The notes: a model not told the origin generated them from the letters alone. Positions 44,576 through 54,521 are shown, counted from the first letter of the stretch. The stretch is 64,000 bases of DNA from Burkholderiales bacterium (GCA_019749945.1 JAIEPF010000027.1:1-64000), one strand, 5' to 3'. Numbers and translations are program-made.

Positions 44576-46090
44576 ATGAAAAAAAACGATTACCTGGAAC
44601 GCATCCTCAATGCACGCGTCTACGACGTCGCGATCGAGACGCCGCTGGAGCCGGCGCCCGCCCTGTCGCGGCGCATGCACAACCGCATCCTGCTCAAGCG
44701 CGAGGACATGCAGCCGGTATTCTCCTTCAAGCTGCGCGGCGCCTACAACAAGATGGTGCACCTGAAGCCGGAAGCCCTGCGCCGCGGCGTGATCGCGGCC
44801 TCCGCCGGCAATCATGCCCAGGGTGTGGCGCTCGCGGCGCAGCGCTTGGGCTGCACGGCGACCATCGTGATGCCGGTGACGACACCCGACATCAAGGTCA
44901 ACGCGGTGCGCGGACGGGGCGCCAGAGTCGTGCTGCACGGGGACTCCTACGACGAGGCGGCGGCGCATGCGCGTAAGCTGGAAAAACGCGGCGGCCTGAC
45001 CTATGTCCATCCCTACGATGATCCCGATGTGATCGCCGGCCAGGGCACCATCGCGATGGAAATCCTGCGCCAGCATCCGCAGCCGATCGATGCGATTTTT
45101 GTCGCCATCGGCGGCGGCGGGCTGATCTCCGGCATCGCCGCCTATGTGAAACGCCTGCGTCCCGAGATCAGGATCATCGGCGTCGAGCCCATGGATTCGG
45201 ACGCCATGTACCAGTCGCTGAAGGCCGGGCGCCGCGTCAAGCTGGCGCAGGTCGGCCTGTTCGCCGACGGCGTTGCCGTCAAACAGGTTGGCCGCGAGAC
45301 CTTCCGCCTGTGCCGCAGTCTGGTCGATGAAGTGATCCGGGTCGACACCGATGCCATGTGCGCGGCGATCAAGGATGTGTTTGAGGACACCCGCGCCATC
45401 CTCGAACCCGCGGGCGCGCTGGCGATCGCCGGCGCCAAGGCCTGGGCGGCCCGCAAAAAATCGCGCGGCGCGACCTTTGTTGCCGTGGCCTGCGGCGCCA
45501 ATATGAACTTTGACCGGCTGCGCTTTGTCGCAGAAGAAGCGGAGCTCGGCGAAAACCGCGAGGCGATCCTTGCCGTGACCATCCCGGAAAAGCCGGGCAG
45601 CTTCAAGGCCTTTTGCGAGCAGCTCGGGCCGCGCAACTTGACGGAGTTCAATTATCGTTATGACGATGCCAAAGAGGCGCGGGTGTTTGTCGGTGTACAG
45701 GTGCGCGACCGCCGCGAGACGGCGCAGCTGGTGCGCACCCTGCGCCGGCGCGGCCTGCAGACGCTGGATCTCAGCGGCAATGAACTGGCGAAGCTGCATG
45801 TGCGGCACATGGTCGGCGGACACGCGCCGGGCGCCAAGAATGAAATCCTCTACCGCTTCGAGTTTCCCGAGCGGCCGGGTGCGCTGATGCGTTTCCTCAC
45901 CAGCATGAGCCGCGGCTGGAACATCAGCCTGTTCCATTACCGCAACCACGGCGCGGATTACGGCCGCGTGCTGGTGGGCATGGAAGTGCCGCCGGCGGAC
46001 AAGGCCCGCTTCCAGGCTTTCCTCGCGCAGGTCGGCTACCCGTACTGCGATGAAACGCGGAACCCGGCATACCGCCTGTTCCTGGCCTGA
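44576..46090 (+). CDS. ilvA: Threonine ammonia-lyase, biosynthetic
   Basis: A 504-residue PLP enzyme converting threonine to 2-oxobutyrate for isoleucine. The PLP lysine lies in [14 protein letters not shown] near residue 50. Further motifs are [12 protein letters not shown] and the glycine loop IGGGGLISG. The C-terminal part (from about 330) has two ACT-like regulatory domains ([19 protein letters not shown] and [19 protein letters not shown]), the long form that is feedback-inhibited by isoleucine. ATG at 44576 matches the family start. Confidence 0.96.
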   Translation: MKKNDYLERILNARVYDVAIETPLEPAPALSRRMHNRILLKREDMQPVFSFKLRGAYNKMVHLKPEALRRGVIAASAGNHAQGVALAAQRLGCTATIVMPVTTPDIKVNAVRGRGARVVLHGDSYDEAAAHARKLEKRGGLTYVHPYDDPDVIAGQGTIAMEILRQHPQPIDAIFVAIGGGGLISGIAAYVKRLRPEIRIIGVEPMDSDAMYQSLKAGRRVKLAQVGLFADGVAVKQVGRETFRLCRSLVDEVIRVDTDAMCAAIKDVFEDTRAILEPAGALAIAGAKAWAARKKSRGATFVAVACGANMNFDRLRFVAEEAELGENREAILAVTIPEKPGSFKAFCEQLGPRNLTEFNYRYDDAKEARVFVGVQVRDRRETAQLVRTLRRRGLQTLDLSGNELAKLHVRHMVGGHAPGAKNEILYRFEFPERPGALMRFLTSMSRGWNISLFHYRNHGADYGRVLVGMEVPPADKARFQAFLAQVGYPYCDETRNPAYRLFLA

Positions 46091-46108
46091 GGTCAGGCAT
46101 TAAATATG

Positions 46109-46127
46109 TTTAAAATCAAATACTTAT
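46109..46127 (+). repeat. AT-rich junction motif, copy 5
   Basis: TTTAAAATCAAATACTTAT, a diverged copy in the 35-base gap between ilvA and slt. Its end overlaps the slt start codon. This leaves slt without a recognisable ribosome-binding site. Confidence 0.45.
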
Positions 46128-48060
46128 GACTTATCTCCGGTTACAACAGGCGGCAGTCGCCGGTTTGTTGATTTGCGCCGGTGTTGCTGGCGCCGCCAAT
46201 CTGGATGACGCCTTCCTGAAGGCGCGTGATGCGGCCCGCAGCGGCGACAGCAAACAACTGGAACAGCTGGCGCCGAAATTCCAGGGCCATGTGCTGGAAC
46301 CTTATGTTCAGTACTGGCGGCTGCGGGCGCGACTGGAATTGCGCGAGCCCGCGGAGGTCCGTGTCTGGCTCGCCGCCAACCGCGATACGCCGCTGTCGGA
46401 TTACCTGCGTCGCGACTGGCTGAAACTGCTGGCCAAAAACGCGCAGTGGGATGTGTTCGATGCCGAGCTGCCGGCGCTGGTCAACGATGACCTCGAAATC
46501 ACCTGTTATGCGCTGCAGGCGCGTGCGCGCATCGATACGCTGGCGCTGCGCGAGGCGCGACCGCTGTGGTTTGTGGCGCGCGAGGTGCCCGCCAACTGCG
46601 ATCCGCTGTTCCAGTCCCTGGTCGATGCCCAGCAGTTGTCGACGGAAGACATCTGGACCCGGATCCGGCTGGCGCTGGAAGCCGGGCAGGTCAGCCTGGC
46701 GAACCGGATCGCGGCTTTTCTGCCCAGGGGGCAGGCGCCGGATCCGCGTGCGCTGTCGGCCATTTCCAGCAATCCGGCGCTGCAGCTGGGTGATGCGCGC
46801 ATCGATTTCAAATCGCGCGCAGGGCGTGAAACGACGATGTTCGCGGTGTATCGACTGGCGCGTACTTCGCCGCAGCAGGCGGCGGCGCACTGGGTCAAAA
46901 TCGCGCCGCGATTCACCGAGGAAGAACGTGCTTACGTCTGGGGCATGCTCGGTTACTTTGGCGCGATGCGCCATGACCCGGCGGCGCTCGACTGGTTTGC
47001 GCAGTCTTCGGGCATGAGTGATCTGCAGCTTGGCTGGAAGGTGCGCGCCGCGCTGCGCGCCAAACGCTGGCCCGAGGTGCTGGCGGCGATTGAGGCGATG
47101 ACGCCGAAAGAAGCCGAGGATCCGGCCTGGCGTTACTGGAAGGCGCGCGCGCTGAAAACCCAGGGCCGCGCTGCGGAAGCCGCGGCCCTGCTGAAGCCAT
47201 TGTCGGCGGAATACCATTTCTACGGCCAGCTCGCGCTGGAGGAACTCGGCGGCGCGGTGCAGGCGCCGGCGCCGGCGTACAAACCGACGGATGAAGATAT
47301 CCGCAGCATCGCGGCACGACCGGGTATCAAACGTGCACTGGAGTTGTTCCGGCTGGATCTGCGGCTGGAGGCGGTGCGCGAATGGCTGTGGGCGATCCGC
47401 GAATTGAGCGACCGGCAGTTGCTGGCGGCCGCCGAGGTCGCCCGTCGCCATGCGATTTATGACCGCGCGATCAACACCGCTGACCGCACCGTGTTCGAGC
47501 ATGATTTCGGTTTGCGCTATCTGGCGCCGTACCGCGATCAGCTGAAGGCCGCAGCGCGCCAGCTCGATCTCGACGAGGCCTGGGTCAACGGGCTGATCCG
47601 CCAGGAAAGCCGCTTCATTGCACAGGCCAAGTCCCGCGTCGGCGCCAGTGGTTTGATGCAGCTGATGCCGGCCACCGCAAAATGGGTCGCCGGCAAGATC
47701 GGATTGAAGGATTGGCAGTGGTCGCAGGTCACCGATGTCGATACCAACCTGAGCCTCGGCACCTATTACCTGCGCCATGTGCTCGACACGCTGGACGGCA
47801 GCCCGGTGCTGGCTTCCGCCGCGTACAACGCCGGGCCGGGGCGCGCCCGCGCCTGGCGCGACAGCCAGAGCATGGAGGCGGCGATTTACGCCGAAAGCAT
47901 TCCGTTCAACGAGACCCGCGATTACGTGAAAAAGGTGATGGCCAACTCCAGTTATTACGCGCACAACTTCAGCCAGCAGATGCAATCGCTGAAGGCGCGT
48001 ATCGGCGTCATCGAGCCGCGCGCCCGCGACCGCGAGAAACCGCTGGGCGACACTCCATAA
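46126..48060 (+). CDS. slt: Soluble lytic murein transglycosylase
   Basis: A 644-residue periplasmic Slt70-type enzyme that cleaves peptidoglycan glycan strands to 1,6-anhydromuropeptides. Signal peptide 1-23 (ending AGA-AN). A long superhelical U/L domain of alpha-helical repeats follows. The C-terminal GEWL domain carries the catalytic glutamate in GLIRQESRFIAQAKSRVGASGLMQLMPATA, and GTYYLRHVLD and AAYNAGPGRARAWR. Upstream motif copy 5 leaves no clear ribosome-binding site. Confidence 0.95.
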   Translation: MTYLRLQQAAVAGLLICAGVAGAANLDDAFLKARDAARSGDSKQLEQLAPKFQGHVLEPYVQYWRLRARLELREPAEVRVWLAANRDTPLSDYLRRDWLKLLAKNAQWDVFDAELPALVNDDLEITCYALQARARIDTLALREARPLWFVAREVPANCDPLFQSLVDAQQLSTEDIWTRIRLALEAGQVSLANRIAAFLPRGQAPDPRALSAISSNPALQLGDARIDFKSRAGRETTMFAVYRLARTSPQQAAAHWVKIAPRFTEEERAYVWGMLGYFGAMRHDPAALDWFAQSSGMSDLQLGWKVRAALRAKRWPEVLAAIEAMTPKEAEDPAWRYWKARALKTQGRAAEAAALLKPLSAEYHFYGQLALEELGGAVQAPAPAYKPTDEDIRSIAARPGIKRALELFRLDLRLEAVREWLWAIRELSDRQLLAAAEVARRHAIYDRAINTADRTVFEHDFGLRYLAPYRDQLKAAARQLDLDEAWVNGLIRQESRFIAQAKSRVGASGLMQLMPATAKWVAGKIGLKDWQWSQVTDVDTNLSLGTYYLRHVLDTLDGSPVLASAAYNAGPGRARAWRDSQSMEAAIYAESIPFNETRDYVKKVMANSSYYAHNFSQQMQSLKARIGVIEPRARDREKPLGDTP

Positions 48061-48070
48061 TGCAACGCGG

Positions 48071-48161
48071 AGCGATGAATGATGAATGATGAGTGATGAG
48101 CGGAAAACGCTGCACTCATCCGGGCCCTTGCTTTTCACTCATCACTCCTCGCTCATCACTG
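48071..48161. repeat. Heptamer repeat array G (GATGAGT family), inverted arms
   Basis: Forward arm: GATGAAT, GATGAAT, GATGAGT, GATGAGC from 48074. Reverse arm: CACTCATC, then TTCACTCATCACTCCTCGC and TCATCACTG. AGTGATGAGCG-type sequence (48091-48101) is repeated in inverse at 48150-48160. It fills the gap between slt and the epimerase, ending 12 bases before the next start. Confidence 0.85.
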
Positions 48162-48173
48162 TAAAATGCGCTG

Positions 48174-49112
48174 ATGCAAATCACCAACATCTGTGTCATC
48201 GGCGGCGCCGGTTTTGTCGGACGTCATTTGTGTCAGCAACTCGCCGCGCAGGGTTATCGCGTGCGTGTGCCGACGCGCGACCGCGAGCGCGCCAAGGCGC
48301 TGATCCTGCTGCCCACGGTCGACGTGGTGGTGGCGGATGTGCAGGATCCCGCGGCGCTGGCGGCACTGGTCCGGGGCTCGGATGCGGTGATCAATCTCGT
48401 TGGCGTATTGCACGACGCGCGCGGCAAGCGCGGTTTTGCCGCGGCCCATGTCGATCTGGCGCGCAAGGTGGTTGATGCCTGCCGTGCCAACAACGTGCGG
48501 CGGCTTCTGCACATGAGCGCACTGGCGGCCGCACCGGATGCGCCCAGCGCCTACCTGCGCAGCAAGGGCGAAGCTGAAATGATCGTGCGCGAATCCGGCC
48601 TTGATTTCACGATCTTCCGTCCCTCGGTGATTTTCGGCCCCGACGACAGTTTCCTCAACCTGTTTGCCTGTCTGGCGCGGGTATTGCCGGTGATCGCGCT
48701 GGCAAGCCCCAACGCCCGGTTCCAGCCGGTGTATGTCGCAGATGTCGCCGCCGCATTCGTGCGTGCCTTGCCCGACATGAAGACCTTTGGCCGCAGTTAT
48801 GCCTTGTGTGGCCCGCAGCGCTACACGCTGCGCGAACTGGTGGCTTATGTCTGCCGGATCACCGGCCATCAACGCCCGATCATCGGCCTCAACCGCGCCT
48901 TGTCCTATTGCCAGGCCTATGCCATGGAATGGCTGCCGGTGAAACTGATGACGCGCGACAACCTGCGCTCGATGGAAATCGACAGCGTCAGCGACAGCGT
49001 GTTTCCCTTCGGCATCAGGCCGCAGGCACTGGAAGCGGTGGCGCCGATGTGGCTGGCGAAGCGCACGCCGCGTGCGCGTTACCAGCGTTTCCGCAATGTG
49101 GCGGGGCGCTGA
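48174..49112 (+). CDS. NAD(P)-dependent epimerase/dehydratase family, complex I NDUFA9-like
   Basis: A 312-residue extended short-chain dehydrogenase. The nucleotide-binding motif [17 protein letters not shown] is at residues 7-23. The NDUFA9-like hallmark [27 protein letters not shown] and [10 protein letters not shown] lack a canonical catalytic YxxxK (the equivalent is YLRSKGEAE, which does retain Y and K). [15 protein letters not shown] follows. Substrate unknown; bacterial homologues are sometimes annotated as quinone- or sugar-nucleotide-acting. The array G leaves no strong ribosome-binding site. The next gene is cca, 37 bases downstream. Confidence 0.88.
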   Translation: MQITNICVIGGAGFVGRHLCQQLAAQGYRVRVPTRDRERAKALILLPTVDVVVADVQDPAALAALVRGSDAVINLVGVLHDARGKRGFAAAHVDLARKVVDACRANNVRRLLHMSALAAAPDAPSAYLRSKGEAEMIVRESGLDFTIFRPSVIFGPDDSFLNLFACLARVLPVIALASPNARFQPVYVADVAAAFVRALPDMKTFGRSYALCGPQRYTLRELVAYVCRITGHQRPIIGLNRALSYCQAYAMEWLPVKLMTRDNLRSMEIDSVSDSVFPFGIRPQALEAVAPMWLAKRTPRARYQRFRNVAGR

Positions 49113-49149
49113 GTTCGCGAACCGCGGGCGCATCGTCACCAACAACACC

Positions 49150-50247
49150 ATGAAAATCTACACCGTCGGCGGCGCCGTCCGCGACGAAATGCTCGGCCTG
49201 CCGGTACAGGATCGGGACTACGTCGTTGTCGGCGCGACGCCGGATGAGATGGTGAACAACGGCTACAAACCCGTCGGCCGCGACTTCCCGGTGTTCCTGC
49301 ATCCAGAGACCCATGAGGAATATGCGCTGGCGCGCACCGAGCGCAAGACCGCGCCCGGTTATCACGGCTTCACCTTCCATGCCGCGCCCGAAGTCACGCT
49401 GGAAGAAGACCTGCAGCGCCGCGACCTGACCATCAACGCGATGGCGCGCGATGAGGCGGGGCGATTGATCGACCCCTACCACGGCGCCGAAGACCTCGGC
49501 CGCGGCGTGCTGCGCCATGTCAGTCCGGCATTTGCCGAAGATCCGGTGCGCATCCTGCGCGTCGCGCGTTTCGCGGCGCGGTTTGGTTTCAGCGTCGCGC
49601 CCGAGACGCAGGCACTGATGCTGCAGATGGTGCAGGCCGGGGAGGCCGATGCGCTGGTCGCCGAACGCGTGTGGCAGGAACTGGCCAAGGGGTTGCTCGA
49701 AAAAACACCGTCGACGATGTTCGCGGTCTTGCGCGAATGCGGCGCGCTGGCGCGCGTGCTGCCGCAACTCGACGCGCTGTATGACGAGGGCCGTGCCGAA
49801 GAAGCCTTGCAGGCGCTGGATGCCGCGGCAGAGCAGGACGCGTCACTCGATGTGCGTTTTGCCGCGCTGGCGCGCGCGCTGGAGCCCGAAGCGGTGGACG
49901 CTTTTTGTGCAACAATAAAAGCCCCCGCCGGCTGTCGCGACCTCGCGGTGCTGGCGGCGCGGCATGGCCATGCACTCGCCGATGCGGCGAGCCTCGACGC
50001 GGAAGAGTTGCTGGCCGTGCTCGAAGCGGCCGATGCCTGGCGCCGGCCGGAACGGTTTACCGCGCTGGTGCAGGCGGCGCTGGCGGGTGAGGCGGATGTC
50101 GAGGCGGCGCGCCGGCGCTTGCGCCGCGCGCATGAGGCGACGCTGGCGGTGGATGCCGGCGCCGTGGCGCGCCATCACGCGGCACCCGCCGAGATCAAGG
50201 CGGCGGTGGCACAGGCCCGTTTCGCGGCACTAAAAAATATTCTTTAA
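49150..50247 (+). CDS. cca: CCA-adding tRNA nucleotidyltransferase, HD domain degenerate
   Basis: A 365-residue class II CCA enzyme. The polymerase head is intact: [21 protein letters not shown] (catalytic D-x-D), [26 protein letters not shown] (DxxR-type), and [18 protein letters not shown]. coli Cca (about 410 residues) carries a C-terminal HD phosphohydrolase domain. Here the segment after LPQLDAL is shortened, and the expected HDLGK region reads ALARALEPE, so the metal-binding His-Asp residues are missing. tRNA 3'-CCA addition should be retained; 2'-phosphatase and phosphodiesterase activities are not expected. The ATG at 49150 (MKIYTVGG) is chosen over an upstream in-frame start. Confidence 0.93.
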   Translation: MKIYTVGGAVRDEMLGLPVQDRDYVVVGATPDEMVNNGYKPVGRDFPVFLHPETHEEYALARTERKTAPGYHGFTFHAAPEVTLEEDLQRRDLTINAMARDEAGRLIDPYHGAEDLGRGVLRHVSPAFAEDPVRILRVARFAARFGFSVAPETQALMLQMVQAGEADALVAERVWQELAKGLLEKTPSTMFAVLRECGALARVLPQLDALYDEGRAEEALQALDAAAEQDASLDVRFAALARALEPEAVDAFCATIKAPAGCRDLAVLAARHGHALADAASLDAEELLAVLEAADAWRRPERFTALVQAALAGEADVEAARRRLRRAHEATLAVDAGAVARHHAAPAEIKAAVAQARFAALKNIL

Positions 50248-50261
50248 AAACAAATATTTAC
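50243..50261 (+). repeat. AT-rich junction motif, copy 6
   Basis: TTTAAAAACAAATATTTAC spans the cca stop codon and runs up to the GGAGA of the following GST gene. Confidence 0.5.
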
Positions 50262-50273
50262 GGAGACCCGCTG

Positions 50274-50897
50274 ATGATCGATTTTTATACCTGGAGCACC
50301 CCCAACGGCCGCAAGATTTCCATCATGCTGGAGGAGTGCGGCCTGCCGTACCAGACCCACGCCATCAACATCGGCCAGGGTGACCAGTTCAAACCCGAGT
50401 TTGTCGCGATCAATCCCAACAGCAAGATTCCGGCGATCGTCGACAGCGACGGCCCCGACGGCAAACCGATCGCGCTGATGGAATCCGGCGCCATCCTGAT
50501 TTATCTCGCCGGCAAGACCGGAAAGTTTTTGCCGCAGGCGGTGCGCGGGCGTTACGACGCGCTGCAGTGGCTGATGTTCCAGATGGGCGGCGTCGGCCCG
50601 ATGTTCGGCCAGGCCCACCATTTCCTGCGCGCGGCGAAGGAGCCGGTGCCGTACGGCATCGAGCGTTATGTCAACGAGACACGGCGCCTGTACGGCGTGC
50701 TCGACAAACAACTCGCGGCACAGGAGTGGCTGGCCGCCGGCGAATACACCATCGCCGACATGGCGACCTATCCCTGGATCGCGCGCCACGAGTGGCACAA
50801 GGTCGATCTCAAGGATTTCCCCGGCGTCAAACGCTGGTACGACAAACTCTCCGCGCGTCCCGCGGTGCAGCGCGGCATGGCGGTGCCGAAACCCTGA
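50274..50897 (+). CDS. Glutathione S-transferase (Nu/Ure2-like class)
   Basis: A 207-residue GST. The thioredoxin-fold domain (residues 1-85) starts YTWSTPNGRKISIMLEECGLPYQTH, with the SNP-type 'TPNGRK' site of YfcG/YghU-like Nu-class enzymes and NPNSKIPAIVD as the cis-proline motif. The helical domain ends with YTIADMATYPWIARHEW. Likely a glutathione disulfide reductase or peroxidase rather than a classical transferase. Good CGGAGA ribosome-binding site supplied just after AT-rich motif copy 6. Confidence 0.92.
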   Translation: MIDFYTWSTPNGRKISIMLEECGLPYQTHAINIGQGDQFKPEFVAINPNSKIPAIVDSDGPDGKPIALMESGAILIYLAGKTGKFLPQAVRGRYDALQWLMFQMGGVGPMFGQAHHFLRAAKEPVPYGIERYVNETRRLYGVLDKQLAAQEWLAAGEYTIADMATYPWIARHEWHKVDLKDFPGVKRWYDKLSARPAVQRGMAVPKP

Positions 50898-50936
50898 GCC
50901 GTCGTGGTGCGGCGATGTTGCCGCGCCGTCGAAAAT

Positions 50937-51635
50937 TTACCTGCCGCTGTCGGCGCGCCCCCCAAGGGGACTTCCTTCGGGGCGCGCATGCCGCTGCAGA
51001 AAGCGCAGGATCTCCGCGGTGTCGAGCACCGGCTTGGTGCGCAGTTCGGGCGCGCCGACCACGGTATTGGCCCAGGCCATGTGGCCCTGCATGCGTCGCA
51101 CTACACCCGGCCATTCGCGGGCGGTGTGGCGCTGCGGATCCGGCAGCGCATGGCATTGTGAACAGGCGATGCTGTAAATCTGCCCGGCAGTGCTGCGCAG
51201 CGCCGGGTGTTCAGGGTTCATTTCCCGCTGTCCGTGCCGGGCCAGATAGGCGGCGAGGGTGGCGGTCTCGCTGTCCGTTGGCGCCTCGACCCCTGCCATC
51301 ATGTCTTTCATCAGCGGCCCCATGTTGCCCTGGCCCTGCATGCGCCACAGCATGCGTTCGATGATCGGTTGCCAGCGCGCGGCGGTATGCATCTGCGGGT
51401 TCGGCAGGTAATGGCATTGCACGCAGTAACGTGCGGCCAGTCGCGCGCCCGCACTGCGCGGTTCGGGCAACTGCGCCGGTTCGATCGAGGGCGGCAGGAT
51501 GCGTTCGAGCATGCGGCCGTGCGGGCTTTGCGACCACAGATACTGGGCGCGCGCCACTTCGGGCGCTCCGGCAGCGGCGGCGGGCAGCGCAAGGCAGAGG
51601 ACGGTTGCAGCAACGTGGTGCAACAAGCGGTTCAT
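50937..51635 (-). CDS. Dihaem c-type cytochrome
   Basis: A 232-residue exported protein. Signal peptide 1-22 (LLHHVAATVLCLALPAAAAG). Two haem c motifs: CVQCH near residue 75 and CSQCH near 165. Each is followed by a distal methionine candidate in similar WQPIIERMLWRMQ / WPGVVRRMQGHM helices, so the protein looks like an internal duplication. Probably periplasmic electron transfer. The start at 51635 has AAGGAGGA seven bases upstream; a longer frame is not needed. Confidence 0.88.
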   Translation of the reverse strand: MNRLLHHVAATVLCLALPAAAAGAPEVARAQYLWSQSPHGRMLERILPPSIEPAQLPEPRSAGARLAARYCVQCHYLPNPQMHTAARWQPIIERMLWRMQGQGNMGPLMKDMMAGVEAPTDSETATLAAYLARHGQREMNPEHPALRSTAGQIYSIACSQCHALPDPQRHTAREWPGVVRRMQGHMAWANTVVGAPELRTKPVLDTAEILRFLQRHARPEGSPLGGRADSGR

Positions 51636-51681
51636 TGCAGGCGTTCCTCCTTGCAGCAACTGAGGTGCATCCCCGTCTATC

Positions 51682-52458
51682 TTAACCCGGCAGCCAGCCG
51701 CGTAAACCCTGCCATGCCAGCAGCAGGGCGATGGCGAACAGAACGTAACGCAGCATTTTTGCGTAAGCCTCTGCACTGATGCGCGTCTGCAGTTTCATGC
51801 CGGCGTACATCCCGGCGAGGGCAACCAGGGTCAGCGGAATGTTGGCGAGGGCCGCGCCGACGCGGATCTCGCCCGCCGCCGCGAGCGTTGCCGCCTGCAC
51901 CACTTTGCCGCCCAGAAAACACAGGTTGAGGATCTGGGTCATCACCGTGGTTTCAACGCCGAGCAGCATGAAATAGATCAGCAGTGGCGGCAGCGAGTTG
52001 TTGACGCTGCCCGAAAAAAATCCGCCGGTCATGCCGAAGGTACAGGCTGAAAGCCGCGGATAACGCGTGAGCCAGCTCCAGTCGAGTTTTGCCAGCTGCT
52101 GCTGGTAAAGATAGGCGATGATCATCAATGCCAGCATCAGGCGTATCGGCTCCTGCGGCGATACGATCAGGAAACCGGCGCCGAGAAACGAGCCGACCAG
52201 CACCCAGACCGCGACCGGCCAGTAGGTGCCGAGGCTGGCGCTCCAGTTGCCGCCACGCACCACGCTGATCAGGTTGACGATGAAGTTGGGCAGCAGGTTG
52301 AGGATGATCGCGGTCTTGACGTCGACCATCAGCACCAGCAGCGGCGTGGAAATGGCGGGGAAACCGAAGCCGAGCGCGCCCTGCGTCATGCCGGCGAGAA
52401 ACAGCACGCCGGCGGCGGCGAGCCACAGCGGCGAAGACAGGATCAGCCCGGAGTCCAT
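51682..52458 (-). CDS. TauE/SafE family sulfite/organosulfonate permease
   Basis: A 258-residue membrane protein with about eight hydrophobic helices. The N-terminal motif GMTQGALGFGFPAISTPLLVL is the TauE/SafE signature, repeated in pseudo-symmetric form by FGMTGGFFSGSVNNSLPPLLIYFMLL. Family members move anions such as sulfite, sulfoacetate or acetate out of or into the cell; the substrate here is unknown. Start at 52458 (MDSGLILSS), 16 bases after the midA stop. It and midA are likely cotranscribed. Confidence 0.9.
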   Translation of the reverse strand: MDSGLILSSPLWLAAAGVLFLAGMTQGALGFGFPAISTPLLVLMVDVKTAIILNLLPNFIVNLISVVRGGNWSASLGTYWPVAVWVLVGSFLGAGFLIVSPQEPIRLMLALMIIAYLYQQQLAKLDWSWLTRYPRLSACTFGMTGGFFSGSVNNSLPPLLIYFMLLGVETTVMTQILNLCFLGGKVVQAATLAAAGEIRVGAALANIPLTLVALAGMYAGMKLQTRISAEAYAKMLRYVLFAIALLLAWQGLRGWLPG

Positions 52459-52474
52459 GGAGGTGTTGCCGGCG

Positions 52475-53635
52475 CTACAACGTGTGCGCGCGATCGCCGC
52501 GGCGGAATCCGAGCAGCGGCCCGGTGATGCCGCGGCCCAGCGCGATGACCTTGAACAGCTCGCCCATTTCCGCCGGCGACAGCAGTTGCTGCGCCTGCGC
52601 CGCCAGCGGAGCATAACGCGCGCTGTCCGCAGCCGGCACCGCGGCCAGCAGATCGGTGATGCCGCAGTTGATCAGGAACTGCGCCTGCCCAGTGTAACCC
52701 AGCAGATCAAGCCCGGCGCCGGCGTGCGCGACGGCGCTGAAGTCGACATGCGCGGTGATGTCCTGCAGGCCCGGCCACAGGAAGGGATCGGCATGTGACT
52801 GATGGCGGTAATGGCACATCAGCGTGCCGCGGTTGCGCTGCGCATGGAAAAATTCATGCGCCGGAAAACCGTAATCGATGAACAGCAGCGCGCCGCGATT
52901 GAGGCGCTGCGCCAGGCTGCTGATCAATGCCGGGACCGCGAGACTGATTTCGGTTTCGTAATCGTCGGGCAGCGCATGCGCGGCGACCGCTTGCTGCAAG
53001 GCCGCAGTTGCGGGGCGGCAGGCCCAGGCAAGGTCGTCGTTGTTCGCGATGACGCCGATTTCTTCAACCCCGCCTTGATCCACGCGTATGCGATGCACCG
53101 GCAGCGCATCCAGCACTTCATTGCCGATGACGATGGCCTGCAGCTGATCCGGCAGGCGATCCAGCCATGACACGCGATCGACAAGCTGTGGCACCGTGGC
53201 CGCGAGATGTGATTGTTGGCGCTCACGGAGGTCGGCGCTGACTTCGAGGATCAAATAACGCTGCGGCAGGCACTTGAGCGCGGCGAGTTCCGCCAGCAGC
53301 ACCGCCGCCAGCGCGCCGCTGCCGGCGCCGAGTTCGACGATGTCGGGGATGTCCTGCGCGACCAGTTCCGCCAGTTGCCGCGCCAGCGTGCGGCCGAACA
53401 GCGGCGAGAGCTCGGGTGCGGTGACGAAATCGCCGGCCGCGCCGAATTTGTGGCTGCCGGCGCTGTAATAACCGAGGCCCGGCGCATACAGCGCCAGTTC
53501 CATGTAACGCGCACAACTGATCCAGCCGCCGCCGGCCTGGATTTCGCCGCGGATCAGCGCTTGCAGCCGGCTGCTCAGTTCCAGCGCAGCGGGCGGCGGC
53601 AGCGGCAGTGTCGGGTTCTTCGGCAATGGGGTCAC
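52475..53635 (-). CDS. Class I SAM-dependent methyltransferase, MidA/NDUFAF7 (DUF185) family
   Basis: A 386-residue protein with GTG start. Signatures: the N-terminal GWISCARYMELALYAPGLGYYSAG, the SAM motif IVELGAGSGALAAVLLAEL near residue 115, EVLDALPVHRI and FIDYGFPAHEF. Mitochondrial NDUFAF7 dimethylates an arginine of a complex I subunit; the bacterial function is less clear. Divergent from folM. Confidence 0.9.
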   Translation of the reverse strand: MTPLPKNPTLPLPPPAALELSSRLQALIRGEIQAGGGWISCARYMELALYAPGLGYYSAGSHKFGAAGDFVTAPELSPLFGRTLARQLAELVAQDIPDIVELGAGSGALAAVLLAELAALKCLPQRYLILEVSADLRERQQSHLAATVPQLVDRVSWLDRLPDQLQAIVIGNEVLDALPVHRIRVDQGGVEEIGVIANNDDLAWACRPATAALQQAVAAHALPDDYETEISLAVPALISSLAQRLNRGALLFIDYGFPAHEFFHAQRNRGTLMCHYRHQSHADPFLWPGLQDITAHVDFSAVAHAGAGLDLLGYTGQAQFLINCGITDLLAAVPAADSARYAPLAAQAQQLLSPAEMGELFKVIALGRGITGPLLGFRRGDRAHTL

Positions 53636-53652
53636 CGCGGGATATTACGATA

Positions 53653-53670
53653 AAATAAACAATGATTTAC
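53653..53670 (+). repeat. AT-rich junction motif, copy 7
   Basis: AAATAAACAATGATTTAC, between the divergent midA and folM-like genes. A shorter A-run than the other copies but the same core and right side. Confidence 0.5.
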
Positions 53671-53714
53671 GATAGCCATCAGGAAGCGGGCGACAATTCA
53701 ACGGGCGAAAGCTC

Positions 53715-54464
53715 ATGAGCAACGGCCTGGCGGGCAAGGCAGTGCTGGTGACCGGTGGCGCGCGGCGCGTCGGCGCGGCGATCTGTCGCCGGCTGCATGC
53801 GGCCGGCGCGAATGTGCTGATCAACCATCACCATTCGGTGCAGGATGCGCAGGCCCTGTTCCAGGAGCTCAATGCCCTGCGCGCGGATTCGGCGGCGCTG
53901 GCGCGCGCCGACCTGCTGACGGCAGGTGCCTTGCCGCAACTGATCAAGGATGTGCTGGAGGCCTTCGGGCGGCTGGATGTGCTGGTCAACAATGCCTCGA
54001 GTTTTTATGCGACACCGGTGGGCGACATCAACGAACAGGCCTGGGACGACCTGATCGGCACCAATCTGAAAGCGCCGCTGTTCCTGTCGCAGGCGGCGGC
54101 GCCGGAGCTGCGCAAAACACAGGGCTGCATTGTCAACATCATCGATATCCACGCCGAACTGCCGATGAAAAGCCATCTGGTCTACAACGCGGCCAAGGGC
54201 GGACTGCTGGCGCTGACGCGGTCGCTGGTGCGCGAACTGGGGCCGCAGGTGCGGGTCAACGGCGTGTCGCCGGGGACCATCGTCTGGCCCGAGGATCCGG
54301 CCTGGCAGAACGACATCGAGCGCCAGCGCATCGTCAACCAGACGGTGCTCAAGCGCAGCGGTGAGCCCGCCGACATCGCGCAGGCCGTGGAATTTTTGGC
54401 CCTCGCGCCCTATGTGACCGGGCAGGTGATTGCGGTGGATGGCGGCCGCAGCATTGTTGCTTGA
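53715..54464 (+). CDS. Short-chain dehydrogenase, FolM/pteridine-reductase-like
   Basis: A 249-residue SDR. The cofactor motif TGGARRVGAAICRRL (TGxxxRxG, the pteridine-reductase form), NNASSFYATPVGDI, and the active site with YNAAK near residue 155 are as in FolM/PTR1. These reduce dihydrobiopterin or dihydrofolate with NADPH. The catalytic serine position is aspartate (IIDIHAELPMKSHLVY), also as in pteridine reductases. Adjacent to ttcA. Confidence 0.88.
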   Translation: MSNGLAGKAVLVTGGARRVGAAICRRLHAAGANVLINHHHSVQDAQALFQELNALRADSAALARADLLTAGALPQLIKDVLEAFGRLDVLVNNASSFYATPVGDINEQAWDDLIGTNLKAPLFLSQAAAPELRKTQGCIVNIIDIHAELPMKSHLVYNAAKGGLLALTRSLVRELGPQVRVNGVSPGTIVWPEDPAWQNDIERQRIVNQTVLKRSGEPADIAQAVEFLALAPYVTGQVIAVDGGRSIVA

Positions 54465-54521
54465 GGCGGTGAAGGGGTGAAGAGATTATCAGCACGGCCG
54501 TCATACTGAATCGGATTTCTC

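Noticed and set aside
43033-44976. 647-codon plus-strand open frame over phoU, rpiA and the start of ilvA
   Set aside because: It runs antisense to phoU and rpiA and in another frame of ilvA, all of which match families end to end.
46141-48138. 665-codon minus-strand open frame opposite slt
   Set aside because: The sense strand encodes Slt with its catalytic domain; the antisense protein is arginine/glutamine-rich and has no family features.
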